Both the position numbers and the translations under genes were made by a program. From contig JAFDDG010000020.1 in NCBI GenBank assembly GCA_019310965.1, forward strand, positions 1 through 62,474: a DNA stretch of 62,474 nucleotides. The letters are read 5' to 3'. Below, one piece after another: positions 46,882-55,215 of the stretch. The notes under the pieces are model-generated. The model ran no database searches. It saw only the letters and a program-made list of their open reading frames with translations, and was not told the origin of the DNA. The DNA is from Deltaproteobacteria bacterium (GTDB lineage: Bacteria; Myxococcota_A; UBA9160; SMWR01). Each line of letters starts with the position of its first letter. Position 1 is the first letter of the stretch.

Positions 46882-48093
46882 ATGCGATTGAATGCAGTCG
46901 TAGCCGGCGTGGCCATGACCCGCTTCGGCAAACACCTCGATAAGAGTCTCAAACAGCTGGGCGGCGAACCCGTCCTCGAAGCCGTGAAGGATGCCGGCAT
47001 CGAGCTCTCCGACATCGAGGCCGCCTACGTGGGCAATTGCGCGGCCGGCACGGTGACGGGGCAGGAGTCGATTCGCGGACAGGTGATCCTCAGCTCGATT
47101 GGCCTGGGCAAGGTGCCCATCATCAACATCGAGAACGCCTGCGGGAGCAGCAGCACCGCCCTCAACCAGGCCAGCATGATGGTCTCCGCCGGCTACTACG
47201 ACGTCGTGTTGGTCGTCGGCGTGGAGAAGCTCTACCACGAGAACAAGGCCATCACCTATTCGGCCTTTTCGGGAGCGGTGGACGTCGAGGAGCGGGACAA
47301 GTTCATCGCCGAGGTCACCGCCGGCCAGTCCGAGGGCTCCGGACAGACGCGCTCCGTATTCGCGGACTTCTACGGAGTGATGGCCCGCGATCACATGAAG
47401 GAGTACGGCTCGACCCCCGAGCACTTCGCGATGGTCTCGGCCAAGAACTCCTTTCACGGCAGTCTGAACCCCAAGGCGCAGTTCACCCAGGTCATGACGG
47501 TCGAAGAGGTCCTCGCCCAACCGATGATCACGCCTCCGCTGACGCGGCCCATGATCTGCCCGGTGGCGGACGGGGGCGCCGCAGCGGTGATCGTGAGCGA
47601 GCGCAAGGCGCGCCAGCTCGGAATCGCGAAGCCCGTGCGACTCGTGTCGAGCGTCGTGCACTCCTATTTCGACCACCCGCCGGGTGCCGAGGAGAATGTG
47701 AGTAGCCTCTGCATCGAAGAGGCCTACTACGAGGCGGGCGTCGGGCCCAGCGACCTCGACGTGGTGGAGCTGCACGATTCGTCGGCTCCCTGCGAGATCC
47801 TGGTCTACGAGGGCCTCCACCTCTGCACGCCCGGCGACAGCGTGAAGCTGCTCGCGGACGGCGAGACGAAGCTCGGAGGCCGCATTCCCGTGAACACCTC
47901 GGGCGGTCTGCTGCGCAAGGGACATCCCGTCGGCGCCACCGGGGTCGCTCAGATCCTCGAGCTCACCCATCAGCTCCAGGGGCGCGCGGGCAAGCGGCAG
48001 GTCGAGGGGGCCAGCGTCGCCCTGGCCCACAACGGCGGAGGGACCATCGACGGAGAGGTCGCTGCGATGAACATCAACATCCTGATTTCCTAG
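46882..48093 (+). CDS. Thiolase family protein (SCP2-type)
   Basis: 403 aa. The nucleophile Cys87 is in IENACGSSSTALNQ. HDSSAPCEILVYEGL and VNTSGGLLRKGHPVGATGVAQ carry the active-site His. The end, ALAHNGGGTIDG, lacks the classical C-x-G Cys, as in SCP2-type thiolases, which often act on branched or sterol side chains. It should cleave a beta-ketoacyl-CoA (or condense). Located between nitroreductase and CoA ligase in one operon. Confidence 0.88.
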   Translation: MRLNAVVAGVAMTRFGKHLDKSLKQLGGEPVLEAVKDAGIELSDIEAAYVGNCAAGTVTGQESIRGQVILSSIGLGKVPIINIENACGSSSTALNQASMMVSAGYYDVVLVVGVEKLYHENKAITYSAFSGAVDVEERDKFIAEVTAGQSEGSGQTRSVFADFYGVMARDHMKEYGSTPEHFAMVSAKNSFHGSLNPKAQFTQVMTVEEVLAQPMITPPLTRPMICPVADGGAAAVIVSERKARQLGIAKPVRLVSSVVHSYFDHPPGAEENVSSLCIEEAYYEAGVGPSDLDVVELHDSSAPCEILVYEGLHLCTPGDSVKLLADGETKLGGRIPVNTSGGLLRKGHPVGATGVAQILELTHQLQGRAGKRQVEGASVALAHNGGGTIDGEVAAMNINILIS

Positions 48094-48121
48094 CGAGACG
48101 CACCTGTCTCGGAGAGCGGCG

Positions 48122-49753
48122 ATGCGGCAGCTGAACCAATTCATCCTCGCAGATCTGATCCGGCTGCGCGCCGAGGAGAAACCCGATCTCGACGTGCTCA
48201 CCTTCGAGCACCTGAGCCTCGACGATTGCGCGACTCCCGACGAGGTGCGCAGCTACGCGGACCTGGCGGAGAACGCCAATCGCATCGCCGCCAACCTGAT
48301 CGCGCGAGGTATGCGCAAGGGTGATCGCTTCGCGGTCATGATGCGCAACCATCCGGAGTTCGTCGAAGCCATGATCGCGGCTTCACTCGCCGGCTGCATC
48401 TTCATTCCGATCGATCCCCGAACCCGGTCCGACAAGCTGGCCTTCTTGCTGCGCAACTCCGGCTCCCGCGGGGTCTTCTGCAGCGACGACAATGCCGGGC
48501 AGATCCTGGCCATTCGCGAGCAGGTGCCCGATCTCGAGTGGCTGTTGGCTCTCGAGAGCGGTGAAGCCGACGCGCCGGCGCTCGGCGACCTGGCGGGCGT
48601 CTCGCCGCTGGCCGAGGTGCTCGGCACTCCAGCCGAGAGCGTCGACCCCCGTGTGGACGACGTCGGCCAGCCGCTGCAGATCATCTACACCTCCGGCACC
48701 ACCGGCGATCCGAAGGGCATCGTGGGCGACCATATGCGCTTCGGGGGTACGGGCATGCTGGGAGGCGTCTTCGGCTACGCAGAAGACGAGCGGCCCTACA
48801 CGGGGCTCTCCTTCACGCATAACAACGCCCAGGCGACAGCCCTGGCCCCCTCGCTGATGTCGGGCTACCGGGCGGTGCTCAGCCGCCGCTTCACGAAGAG
48901 CCGTCTTTGGGATGTCTGTCGCCGCTACGGCTGCACGACCTTCTCGATGGTCGGCGGCATGGCGACGGGCATCTACAGCGAGCCACCGCGGGAGGATGAC
49001 GCCGACAACCCGGTTGCCATGGTGGTGAGCGGCGGCATGCCGTCGGCGATCTGGGAGGCCTTCGAGAAGCGCTTCGACCTGCGGATCTTCGAGTTCTACG
49101 GCGCCAGCGATGGCGGCGGCATGGCCTACAAGCCCGTCGGCGTGGGGCCGGTGGGCTCCTTCGGCAAGCCGATGGACAGCGTGACGATGAAGATCCTCGA
49201 CGGGGAAGACAAAGAGTGCCCCCCCGGTGTGATCGGCGAGATCTGTTGTCGCCCCGCCACCGGCGAAGACGCCACGGTGGAATATCACGAGAACCCGGAA
49301 GCTTCGCGCAAGAAGATCTCCCGCGGCTGGAACCGCAGCGGCGACATGGGGCACCGCGACGCAGAGGGCTGGCTGTATTTCGACTACCGCGCGGGGGCCG
49401 GCATCCGGCACAACGGCGACTTCGTCAGCACGAGCGCGGTGGAGAAGGTGGTCGCCGAAGACCCACAGGTCTCCGATGTCTTCGTCTACGGCGTGCCGGC
49501 CGCATCGGGGGCGCCGGGCGAGAAGGACGTGATCGCCGCGATCGTGGCCAGCGATGCGCAGAGCTTCGACCCGCAGGCCGTCTTCGAGCACTGTCGCAAG
49601 GGCCTCGAGCCCAACTGCGTCCCCAGCTACCTGCAGCTGCTCGACGAGATCCCGAAGACTGCCTCCGAGAAGCCCCAGGAGCGCTTTCTGCAGGAGCGCT
49701 TCTCGCCGCAGGCGGACGACGTCTTCACGGCCCAGCGGGCCGCTTCGCGCTAG
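48122..49753 (+). CDS. AMP-dependent acyl-CoA synthetase/ligase
   Basis: 543 aa adenylate-forming enzyme. A3 P-loop IIYTSGTTGDPKGIV, A5 region FEFYGASDGGG, A7 WNRSGDMGHRDAEGW, A8 hinge AGIRHNGDFVSTSAVE, A10 Lys in IPKTASEKPQE. It activates a carboxylic acid as acyl-AMP then acyl-CoA. The sequence is of the CaiC/long-branch type. Last gene of the acyl-CoA dehydrogenase operon (28 bp after the thiolase), where it would feed acids into beta-oxidation. Confidence 0.9.
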   Translation: MRQLNQFILADLIRLRAEEKPDLDVLTFEHLSLDDCATPDEVRSYADLAENANRIAANLIARGMRKGDRFAVMMRNHPEFVEAMIAASLAGCIFIPIDPRTRSDKLAFLLRNSGSRGVFCSDDNAGQILAIREQVPDLEWLLALESGEADAPALGDLAGVSPLAEVLGTPAESVDPRVDDVGQPLQIIYTSGTTGDPKGIVGDHMRFGGTGMLGGVFGYAEDERPYTGLSFTHNNAQATALAPSLMSGYRAVLSRRFTKSRLWDVCRRYGCTTFSMVGGMATGIYSEPPREDDADNPVAMVVSGGMPSAIWEAFEKRFDLRIFEFYGASDGGGMAYKPVGVGPVGSFGKPMDSVTMKILDGEDKECPPGVIGEICCRPATGEDATVEYHENPEASRKKISRGWNRSGDMGHRDAEGWLYFDYRAGAGIRHNGDFVSTSAVEKVVAEDPQVSDVFVYGVPAASGAPGEKDVIAAIVASDAQSFDPQAVFEHCRKGLEPNCVPSYLQLLDEIPKTASEKPQERFLQERFSPQADDVFTAQRAASR

Positions 49754-49814
49754 ACCCCGGCCCGAAGCGCCACACACGGGTGGGCAGGGACACCCGGGGG
49801 GTCGGGCCCGCTCT

Positions 49815-50696
49815 CTAGAGTGTTCGGGCCCTTTCGACGAAGTCGCGGGCCAGCTCCTCGATCAACGCGTAGAGCTCCTCGGCGCCGCGGATCACGCGGT
49901 CGCGCCGCATCGGAGCGAGCACGAGCTGCTCGATGCCCGCATCGCGGTAGCGCGGCAGGTCTTCGGGCTCGACGTGGAAGTTCACGGCCATCATGGAGGT
50001 GCGGAAGCCCTGCATCTCGAGCCCGGCCTCACGACGCATCGCGGCGATCTGCTCGATTTGCGAAGCCGCCTCCGCCGGGTCGAGGTTGATCGCGACCCAG
50101 CCATCGCCCAGGGTCGCGGCGCGTCGCAGGGCCGGGGGGGACACGCCGCCGACAAGGATCGGCGGGTGGGGCCGCTGTACTGGACGGGGAGATTGGACGC
50201 AGGGCCGCAGCTGGTAGTAGTCGCCCGAGAACTCGACCTGGCCGCCGGTCCAGAGTCTTCGGATCACCTCGATGTATTCGTCGCAGCGCGCGCCGCGCTT
50301 CTCGAAGGGCACGGCGACCGCCTGGAATTCCTCGCGCAGCCAGCCCACACCGATGCCGAGGTCGAGTCGTCCATTGGACAGGACATCGACGGTCGTCGCT
50401 TCCTTCGCGGTGTAGACGGGATTGCGCTGGGGCAGGAGAAAGACGCCCGTGCCGAGACGAATGCGCTGCGTCTGCCCCGCAATGAAGCTCAGCAGGTTGA
50501 GCGGCTCCAACATGTTCGAGTCGGTGGTCATCGGAGGACGTCCACCCTCGGCGTAGGGATAGCTGGCCTCGTAGTCCTCGAAGAAGACGACGTGCTCCGG
50601 CACCCAGATCGACGAGTAGCCCGCAGCTTCGGCAACCTGCGCGCAACGCGTGATCATCTCCGGCGGCCCGCCGGCGCTGATCAATCCGATTTCCAC
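49815..50696 (-). CDS. LLM-class F420-dependent oxidoreductase (TIGR03619-like)
   Basis: 293 aa luciferase-like barrel: AGYSSIWVPEHVVFFEDYE, IRLGTGVFLLPQRNPVYTAKE, NGRLDLGIGVGWLREEFQAV, PPILVGGVSPPALRRAATLGDGW. The conserved GRxxLGIGVGWxxEEF block belongs to the Rv2161c-like group presumed to use F420. It is convergent with the ligase gene (61 bp) and faces the pseudogene region downstream of the P450/SDR operon. Confidence 0.82.
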   Translation of the reverse strand: MEIGLISAGGPPEMITRCAQVAEAAGYSSIWVPEHVVFFEDYEASYPYAEGGRPPMTTDSNMLEPLNLLSFIAGQTQRIRLGTGVFLLPQRNPVYTAKEATTVDVLSNGRLDLGIGVGWLREEFQAVAVPFEKRGARCDEYIEVIRRLWTGGQVEFSGDYYQLRPCVQSPRPVQRPHPPILVGGVSPPALRRAATLGDGWVAINLDPAEAASQIEQIAAMRREAGLEMQGFRTSMMAVNFHVEPEDLPRYRDAGIEQLVLAPMRRDRVIRGAEELYALIEELARDFVERARTL

Positions 50697-50774
50697 GATT
50701 CACCTTTCCGCGGCCGCAGGGTGCACCCGACGAGCCTGTCCTGTAGGGGGGAGCTCTAGCAGCAAGTAGTCAGA

Positions 50775-51072
50775 TCATTTTCCTTCATCACACGCCTTCT
50801 TTGCAGCCATCCACTCTTCATGCATCTTGGCCAGGGCGGCGGGGTTGTACTGATCCTCTGCCTCGGACCACATCCCGTTTCCGGCATACTTGTAGCGAGA
50901 GTAATTCTTCTGTTCGTAGATCCGACCGTCACCAGGATCGACCATTCTATTGAGGAATTCGCACACTACCCATCCCCTCTCCTCATCGACGATGTACCAG
51001 GGGCATGGGTAGAACTTCTGTTCCGATTTCCTGAAATGCGCGATCGAGCTCTTCTCTGCTCCACTTTCCCAT
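50775..51072 (-). pseudogene. Decayed SnoaL/NTF2-like gene with internal deletion and frameshift
   Basis: The reading starts at ATG 51072 with a good AGGAG SD, giving MGKWSREELDRAFQEI, then stops in frame at about 50983. A second frame picks up at about 51008-51000 as WYIVDEERGWVVCEFLNRMV and continues through DPGDGRIY and KYAGNGMWSEAEDQYNP to a stop at 50775. Both halves match the N-terminus and C-terminal half of NTF2-like proteins of roughly 150-160 aa; the middle 60-70 residues are missing and the join is out of frame. Base composition is lower in GC than its neighbours. It follows the P450 by 68 bp in the same operon. Confidence 0.72.
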
Positions 51073-51140
51073 GACAGTCTCCTCTTGATTGTTGGTGATC
51101 ACGACTTGCTGGCCCACGGACGCCCTGCATGGCCAACTCG

Positions 51141-52331
51141 CTACCGCCGTCCGACAGAGACCCGCACGGCGTCGGGGCACCGCAACACGGCGCGGCGGGG
51201 AAGCGCTGCCTCCAGGTCCAGCAGCTCGATCTCCGGCAGCCGCTCGAGCAATACCTCGAGACCCACTTGCATGTTGCGGCGCGCCAGGTGCATGCCCGGG
51301 CAGCTCTTCACGCCCCGGCCAAAGGTGAGTCCGTCCTTCCGCTTGCGGTCCAGGTCGAAGCGATCGGGGTCTGTGAAGACCGCGGGGTCGCGGTTCGCTC
51401 CGGTGATGGCGAACAGCACCCAGGTGTCCGCTGGGATCTCCATGCCGTGAAACTCCACCGGCTGGCTGGCGGAGAGGCGTGGCACCAACGCGATGGAGGT
51501 CTCCCAACGAAACAGCTCATCCACGGCATCGCCCACGCGTGCGGGGTGCTCGCGCAGCAGCTGCCAGGATCCTTCGTGGCTGAGCAGCGCATATAGGAGA
51601 TTGCCCAGCGTTGCGTGGTTGCTCTCACCGCCCGTGGGAAAGAGCAGGGCCACGTGGGCTCGAATCTCCGCGTCCGTGAGCCGCCTCCCGTCCGCCTCCG
51701 CCAGGATCAGCTCGGAGATCACGTCGTTGCGCGGCTCGGAGCGGCGCGCTTCGATGATCGGTGTGAGGTAGGCGGTGAACTCCTTCGAGGCCTGCAGTGC
51801 CAGCTGGGGCTCTTCGCGATAGCGGAGCAGTGCCAGGGCCCAGGCGTGGAATTCCTCCTCCCGTTCCCGCGGCAGCCCGAGTAGGCGCGTGATCACGAGG
51901 TAGGGAAAGCGCGCGGCGAAGTCGGCCATCAGGTCCACCTCGCTGCGGCCGGCGAGACCGTCGACGACTTCGTGGGCCAGGGCGGCCAGGCCCTCCCGCT
52001 CGTAGCTCGCCACGGCGCGCGAGCGGAACGCCGGCGTGGCCAGCTTGCGGTAGAGCAGGTGCCGCTCGCGCTCCGGCATCGAGATGAAGCTCTCTCCGAT
52101 GGCGGGCTCGAGGGAGTGCTTGTACATGAGATGCGGCGGGAACCGCTCGTTGTCCAGGAAGGCCTCGAGCAGCACGTCGTAGCTCGAAATGACGAAGGCG
52201 GGGTTCCCCTGGAACCGGGTGGGCTGCACGGGCCCCTGTGCGCGGAATGCGTGCAATACGTCGTGCAGCTCGCTGCCAGGCAAGTCGTCCAGACCCAAGT
52301 CCACTCGTGAAAGATCTCGTACCATGGTCAA
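51141..52331 (-). CDS. Cytochrome P450 (first of two)
   Basis: 396 aa soluble bacterial P450. Heme motif FGRGVKSCPGMHLARR with axial Cys344; ExxR at E272-R275 (ELFRW); PERF-like region TDPDRFDLDRKRKDG. The I-helix reads LFPTGGESNHATLGN: the acidic residue Glu236 is kept but the oxygen-activating Thr is replaced by Ser237, with Asn238 next to it. It catalyses NAD(P)H/ferredoxin-dependent oxygen insertion on an unknown substrate. Operon with the SDR upstream (53-bp gap). Confidence 0.92.
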   Translation of the reverse strand: MTMVRDLSRVDLGLDDLPGSELHDVLHAFRAQGPVQPTRFQGNPAFVISSYDVLLEAFLDNERFPPHLMYKHSLEPAIGESFISMPERERHLLYRKLATPAFRSRAVASYEREGLAALAHEVVDGLAGRSEVDLMADFAARFPYLVITRLLGLPREREEEFHAWALALLRYREEPQLALQASKEFTAYLTPIIEARRSEPRNDVISELILAEADGRRLTDAEIRAHVALLFPTGGESNHATLGNLLYALLSHEGSWQLLREHPARVGDAVDELFRWETSIALVPRLSASQPVEFHGMEIPADTWVLFAITGANRDPAVFTDPDRFDLDRKRKDGLTFGRGVKSCPGMHLARRNMQVGLEVLLERLPEIELLDLEAALPRRAVLRCPDAVRVSVGRR

Positions 52332-52384
52332 CCTCTATTTGTGAATCGATGCGGACTCGACGGACACCGGCCTTTCGTTCGTGA

Positions 52385-53143
52385 CTAGGCGGGTCCGCCG
52401 CCGTGAACGTAGATGCGCTGGCCGTTCACGTAGGACGCATCCTCCGACACCAGGAAGCGTACGACCGAAGCCACCTCCTCGGGCTGGCACACGCGACCGT
52501 ACGGTGCGAGTGCGACGACCGCGTGCGCGTTCCGGCCGCCCATCCGCGCTACGTAGTCGAGCCCCATTCCGGCCTCGACGAGCCCGGGGGCGACGACATT
52601 GACGTGGATGCCGTGCTCGCGCTCCTCTTTGGCGAGGACGAAGGCCAACGCCTCGAGGGCCGCCTTGCTCATCGCATACGGTGCGTAGCCGGCACCGAGC
52701 ATCTCGGTCACATTGCTCGAGATCATCACCACGTCACCGCGGGGGCGCTTGCGCATCTCGGGCAGCACGAGGCTGCACAAGTGGTGGGGCGCCAGGGCGT
52801 TGACGTGCATCACCCGCAACAGATCCTCGGGATCAGAATCGGCGACCAGCGTGCCGTCCCAGTCGTAGCCGGCGTTGTTGACGAGGATATCGATGGGTCC
52901 GAGTTCCTTCTGGATGCTGTCGACGAGCCGGTGCTGGGCGTCGCCTTCCTCCGCGGGGGCGCGGGTCGCCAGACCGCGTCTGCCCTCAGCGTGAATCGCA
53001 TCGATGCAAGCCGTCGCCGAATCCTCGTCGCGCGCGTAGCTGATGGCGACGTCCGCCCCGTCTCGCGCCAGAGCCAGCGCGATGGCGCGCCCAATGCCCC
53101 GGCTGCCACCCGTCACGAGGGCAATCCGACCGTTCAGTGTCAC
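52385..53143 (-). CDS. Short-chain dehydrogenase/reductase (FabG-like)
   Basis: 252 aa. TGGSRGIGRAIALALA cofactor motif, NNAGYDW, Ser in MISSNVTE, Y-x3-K in YAPYAMSKAALEAL, and VNVVAPGLVE. GTG start. It heads an operon with the P450 and is divergent from the first iclR gene across 78 bp that contain the AT-rich candidate operator. Probable role: oxidation of an alcohol made by the P450, or reduction of a ketone precursor (inference). Confidence 0.88.
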   Translation of the reverse strand: MTLNGRIALVTGGSRGIGRAIALALARDGADVAISYARDEDSATACIDAIHAEGRRGLATRAPAEEGDAQHRLVDSIQKELGPIDILVNNAGYDWDGTLVADSDPEDLLRVMHVNALAPHHLCSLVLPEMRKRPRGDVVMISSNVTEMLGAGYAPYAMSKAALEALAFVLAKEEREHGIHVNVVAPGLVEAGMGLDYVARMGGRNAHAVVALAPYGRVCQPEEVASVVRFLVSEDASYVNGQRIYVHGGGPA

Positions 53144-53174
53144 GAATCCCGCCTCACGATTCTGCCGCCGGGTC

Positions 53175-53216
53175 AGAATTTCTCAAAATAGTTCTATTAT
53201 TAGAATTAATAGTTCT
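53175..53216. promoter_or_regulatory. AT-rich candidate IclR operator between SDR-P450 operon and iclR
   Basis: In the 78-bp divergent gap: AGAATTTCT at 53175-53183; TTCTA (53192-53196) and TAGAA (53201-53205) as a perfect inverted repeat around 4 nt; and ATAGTTCT repeated at 53188-53195 and 53209-53216, exactly 21 bp (two helical turns) apart. It is markedly AT-rich in GC-rich DNA and ends 5 bp before the iclR ATG. Such an arrangement suits autoregulated, divergent IclR control. Confidence 0.55.
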
Positions 53217-53221
53217 GTAAC

Positions 53222-54193
53222 ATGAATCCTATGCGACGGAACCCTGCCCTGTCAAACCTGGGCCCGGCCGCGCGTGGCGCATCGCCCCCGACCGAGCGCG
53301 TCGTTGCAGTGCTCGAGCTGCTGGCGGCTTCCGACACCCCGGCGCTCTCGGGGGCTGAGATCACGCGCCGGCTCGGGCTGCAGAAATCGACCTGTCACGG
53401 CATTCTGAAGAGCCTGCAAGAATGCGGCTATCTGGCGCGGTCGAGCTCGGACCGAACCTACTCACTGGGACCGACTCTCATCGCGCTGGGTCGCGCCGCG
53501 GGGTCGCGCTTTCAGGTGACGCGAGCGGCACGTCCGGCGCTCGACGAGCTGCACCGTGTGCTCGGTCTCGGCTGCGCACTCGCGACCATCGATGAAGGCA
53601 GCCTGGCGGTGGTCGATCGGGTCGGGGGCGACGAGCTCTTTCCGACCGGTCTCCAGATCGGGGACCGCTTCCCGTTGGTAGCACCCTATGGTGCGGTACT
53701 TCGGGCCTGGGATGACAGCGACACGTGGCGCACGTGGCTCGAGGGTGCGCCCGATCTGGGCACCGCTCAGGTGCGGAGATTGCGCCGCGCACTGGGGACG
53801 ATTCGCAAGTGCGGATACGGTGCCTGGGAGATCGCCGACATGGCTTCGCGGCTCGCGGAGCTCCACGCCACTGTTAGGGCCCTTCGGGAGAGCCCGCGCG
53901 GCGAGGGGCTGCGCATCACGCTCGTGCAGGCGTTCGCAGGGCTGGCGCGAGGTTCGGATGTCATCACGTCGAGAGTCGGCCGGGAGCGAGTGTCGGTAGG
54001 CATCGCAGCGGCCCCCGTCTTCGATGAGAGGGGCCGCGCGGCACACGAGGTCGAACTCCACGTCTACCGTGAGAACCTGCGGGTGGTCGAGTTCGAGCAA
54101 ATGATGGAGCGACTGCTCGCCACAGCCGAGGAAATCACTCACGCGGTCGGAGGAAGCTGGCGGATTGGCGGGAACGCGGGAGCGTCGGCGTGA
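53222..54193 (+). CDS. IclR-family transcriptional regulator (first of two)
   Basis: 323 aa. The N-terminal winged helix is RVVAVLELLAAS, ALSGAEITRRLGLQKSTCHGILKSL, with the wing SSDRTYSLGPTLIALG; an effector domain follows (RPALDELHRVLGLGCALATID, then VSVGIAAAPVFDERG). Residues 1-22 precede the domain and are probably disordered. It is divergent from the SDR-P450 operon and likely controls it and itself. The ligand is probably a pathway substrate or intermediate. Confidence 0.9.
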   Translation: MNPMRRNPALSNLGPAARGASPPTERVVAVLELLAASDTPALSGAEITRRLGLQKSTCHGILKSLQECGYLARSSSDRTYSLGPTLIALGRAAGSRFQVTRAARPALDELHRVLGLGCALATIDEGSLAVVDRVGGDELFPTGLQIGDRFPLVAPYGAVLRAWDDSDTWRTWLEGAPDLGTAQVRRLRRALGTIRKCGYGAWEIADMASRLAELHATVRALRESPRGEGLRITLVQAFAGLARGSDVITSRVGRERVSVGIAAAPVFDERGRAAHEVELHVYRENLRVVEFEQMMERLLATAEEITHAVGGSWRIGGNAGASA

Positions 54194-54310
54194 GAGAATT
54201 CAGGCGTCAGATGGCCGTGATTGGGTCGCGGCGGTTAGGGATGCTCTGACGCCGAATGGAGCTGATTCTCTGTGCGCTTGGAACGACGTCGCCGGGCTAC
54301 AGAAGTCCGC

Positions 54311-54502
54311 TCAGCCCTCGAGCCGAAGCGCCTGGCGCGGGCAGAGCCGCACGGCCTCCTCGGCTTGCGCGCGCAAGCGTTCCGGAATCTCGGCCACGAG
54401 CAGCGTCAGGCTGTCGTCCTCTTCCACGCGGAAGACGTCGGGACAACTCTTCTGACAGACCGCGTTGGCTTCGCACAGATCGTAATCGACGATGACCTTC
54501 AT
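54311..54502 (-). CDS. P450-type single-cluster ferredoxin
   Basis: 63 aa from ATG 54502, preceded by AGGAAGGG; ATG 54517 is in frame but leaves the SD inside the gene. Cluster ligands Cys10-x5-Cys16 and Cys54-Pro, with Asn13 at the variable middle position (CEANAVC), indicate the [3Fe-4S] or substituted [4Fe-4S] type that feeds electrons to P450s. An extra Cys20 (KSCPDVF) sits where this family has Ala (APxxF). It is the third gene of the P450-regulator-ferredoxin operon. Confidence 0.9.
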   Translation of the reverse strand: MKVIVDYDLCEANAVCQKSCPDVFRVEEDDSLTLLVAEIPERLRAQAEEAVRLCPRQALRLEG

Positions 54503-54589
54503 CTTGCCCTTCCTCATGTCTGCCCTTGTCCGAGTCTCTGTGGAGCGAGTCGGATCGGTACGCGACGGATGTGGTTCTAGCGCTGCCCT

Positions 54590-55099
54590 CTAACCGAGAT
54601 AGCCGAGTCGAAAGCCCTCGGCGACGAGCGCAGCCCGCGTGCTGACCCCGAGCTTGTTGCGCATCTTCTCCACGTGGGTCCGGAGAGTGGACTCACTGAC
54701 TCCCAGGAGGGTCGCTGCACCAGGCGTCGTCTCGCCTTCCGCGAGCAACTGCAGCACTTCTCGCTCCCGAGCAGTCAGCGACTGCCACTTCTCGGGCCGC
54801 CCTCCTGTCCCACGGCCCAGGGTGCACACGACGACGTCGTCGACCGGAATGCAGGTGAGATGGTGTCGCTGACCCGCAATCGTGGGGCGCGTGTGCTGGG
54901 AACGCTCCATGCCCGAGTTGAGCAGGCCGCCGACGCAGTTGCGCTGACACGGGAGGCCCACTGCATTCTCCAGGCCGCCGAACATATCCCAACAGCTCTT
55001 GCCGGTCCCCGCCCCCATGAGCAGTCGGGCGGGGGCGTTCTGGGCCACCACATCGCCATTCCTCTTGGCCACGACTACGGCAGGAACTTCATTCGACAT
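54590..55099 (-). CDS. LuxR-type regulator with Cys-rich PAS-like sensor domain
   Basis: 169 aa from ATG 55099 with a GGAGAGG SD; an ATG at 55171 lacks one. Residues ~5-95 look PAS-like (AVVVAKRNGDVVAQNAPARLL, then DDVVVCTLGRG), with Cys36 (SCWDMF), Cys51 and Cys55 (C-x3-C in LPCQRNCVGG), Cys83 and Cys92. The C-terminal GerE/LuxR HTH runs from LTAREREVLQLLAEGE to STLRTHVEKMRNKLG. A cluster or redox sensor is plausible. It lies between a P450 gene (116 bp upstream) and its ferredoxin (87 bp downstream). Confidence 0.82.
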   Translation of the reverse strand: MSNEVPAVVVAKRNGDVVAQNAPARLLMGAGTGKSCWDMFGGLENAVGLPCQRNCVGGLLNSGMERSQHTRPTIAGQRHHLTCIPVDDVVVCTLGRGTGGRPEKWQSLTAREREVLQLLAEGETTPGAATLLGVSESTLRTHVEKMRNKLGVSTRAALVAEGFRLGYLG

Positions 55100-55215
55100 T
55101 GCGTACCTCTCCGCGTCCCCGTCCAAATCCGGCGCTTCTTCCACCGGAACGATCGGGAGCAACCGCAGCATAACCGTTGCCGGCCACCCAGGTCATCGAA
55201 TTTCTCCTTGCGGCG

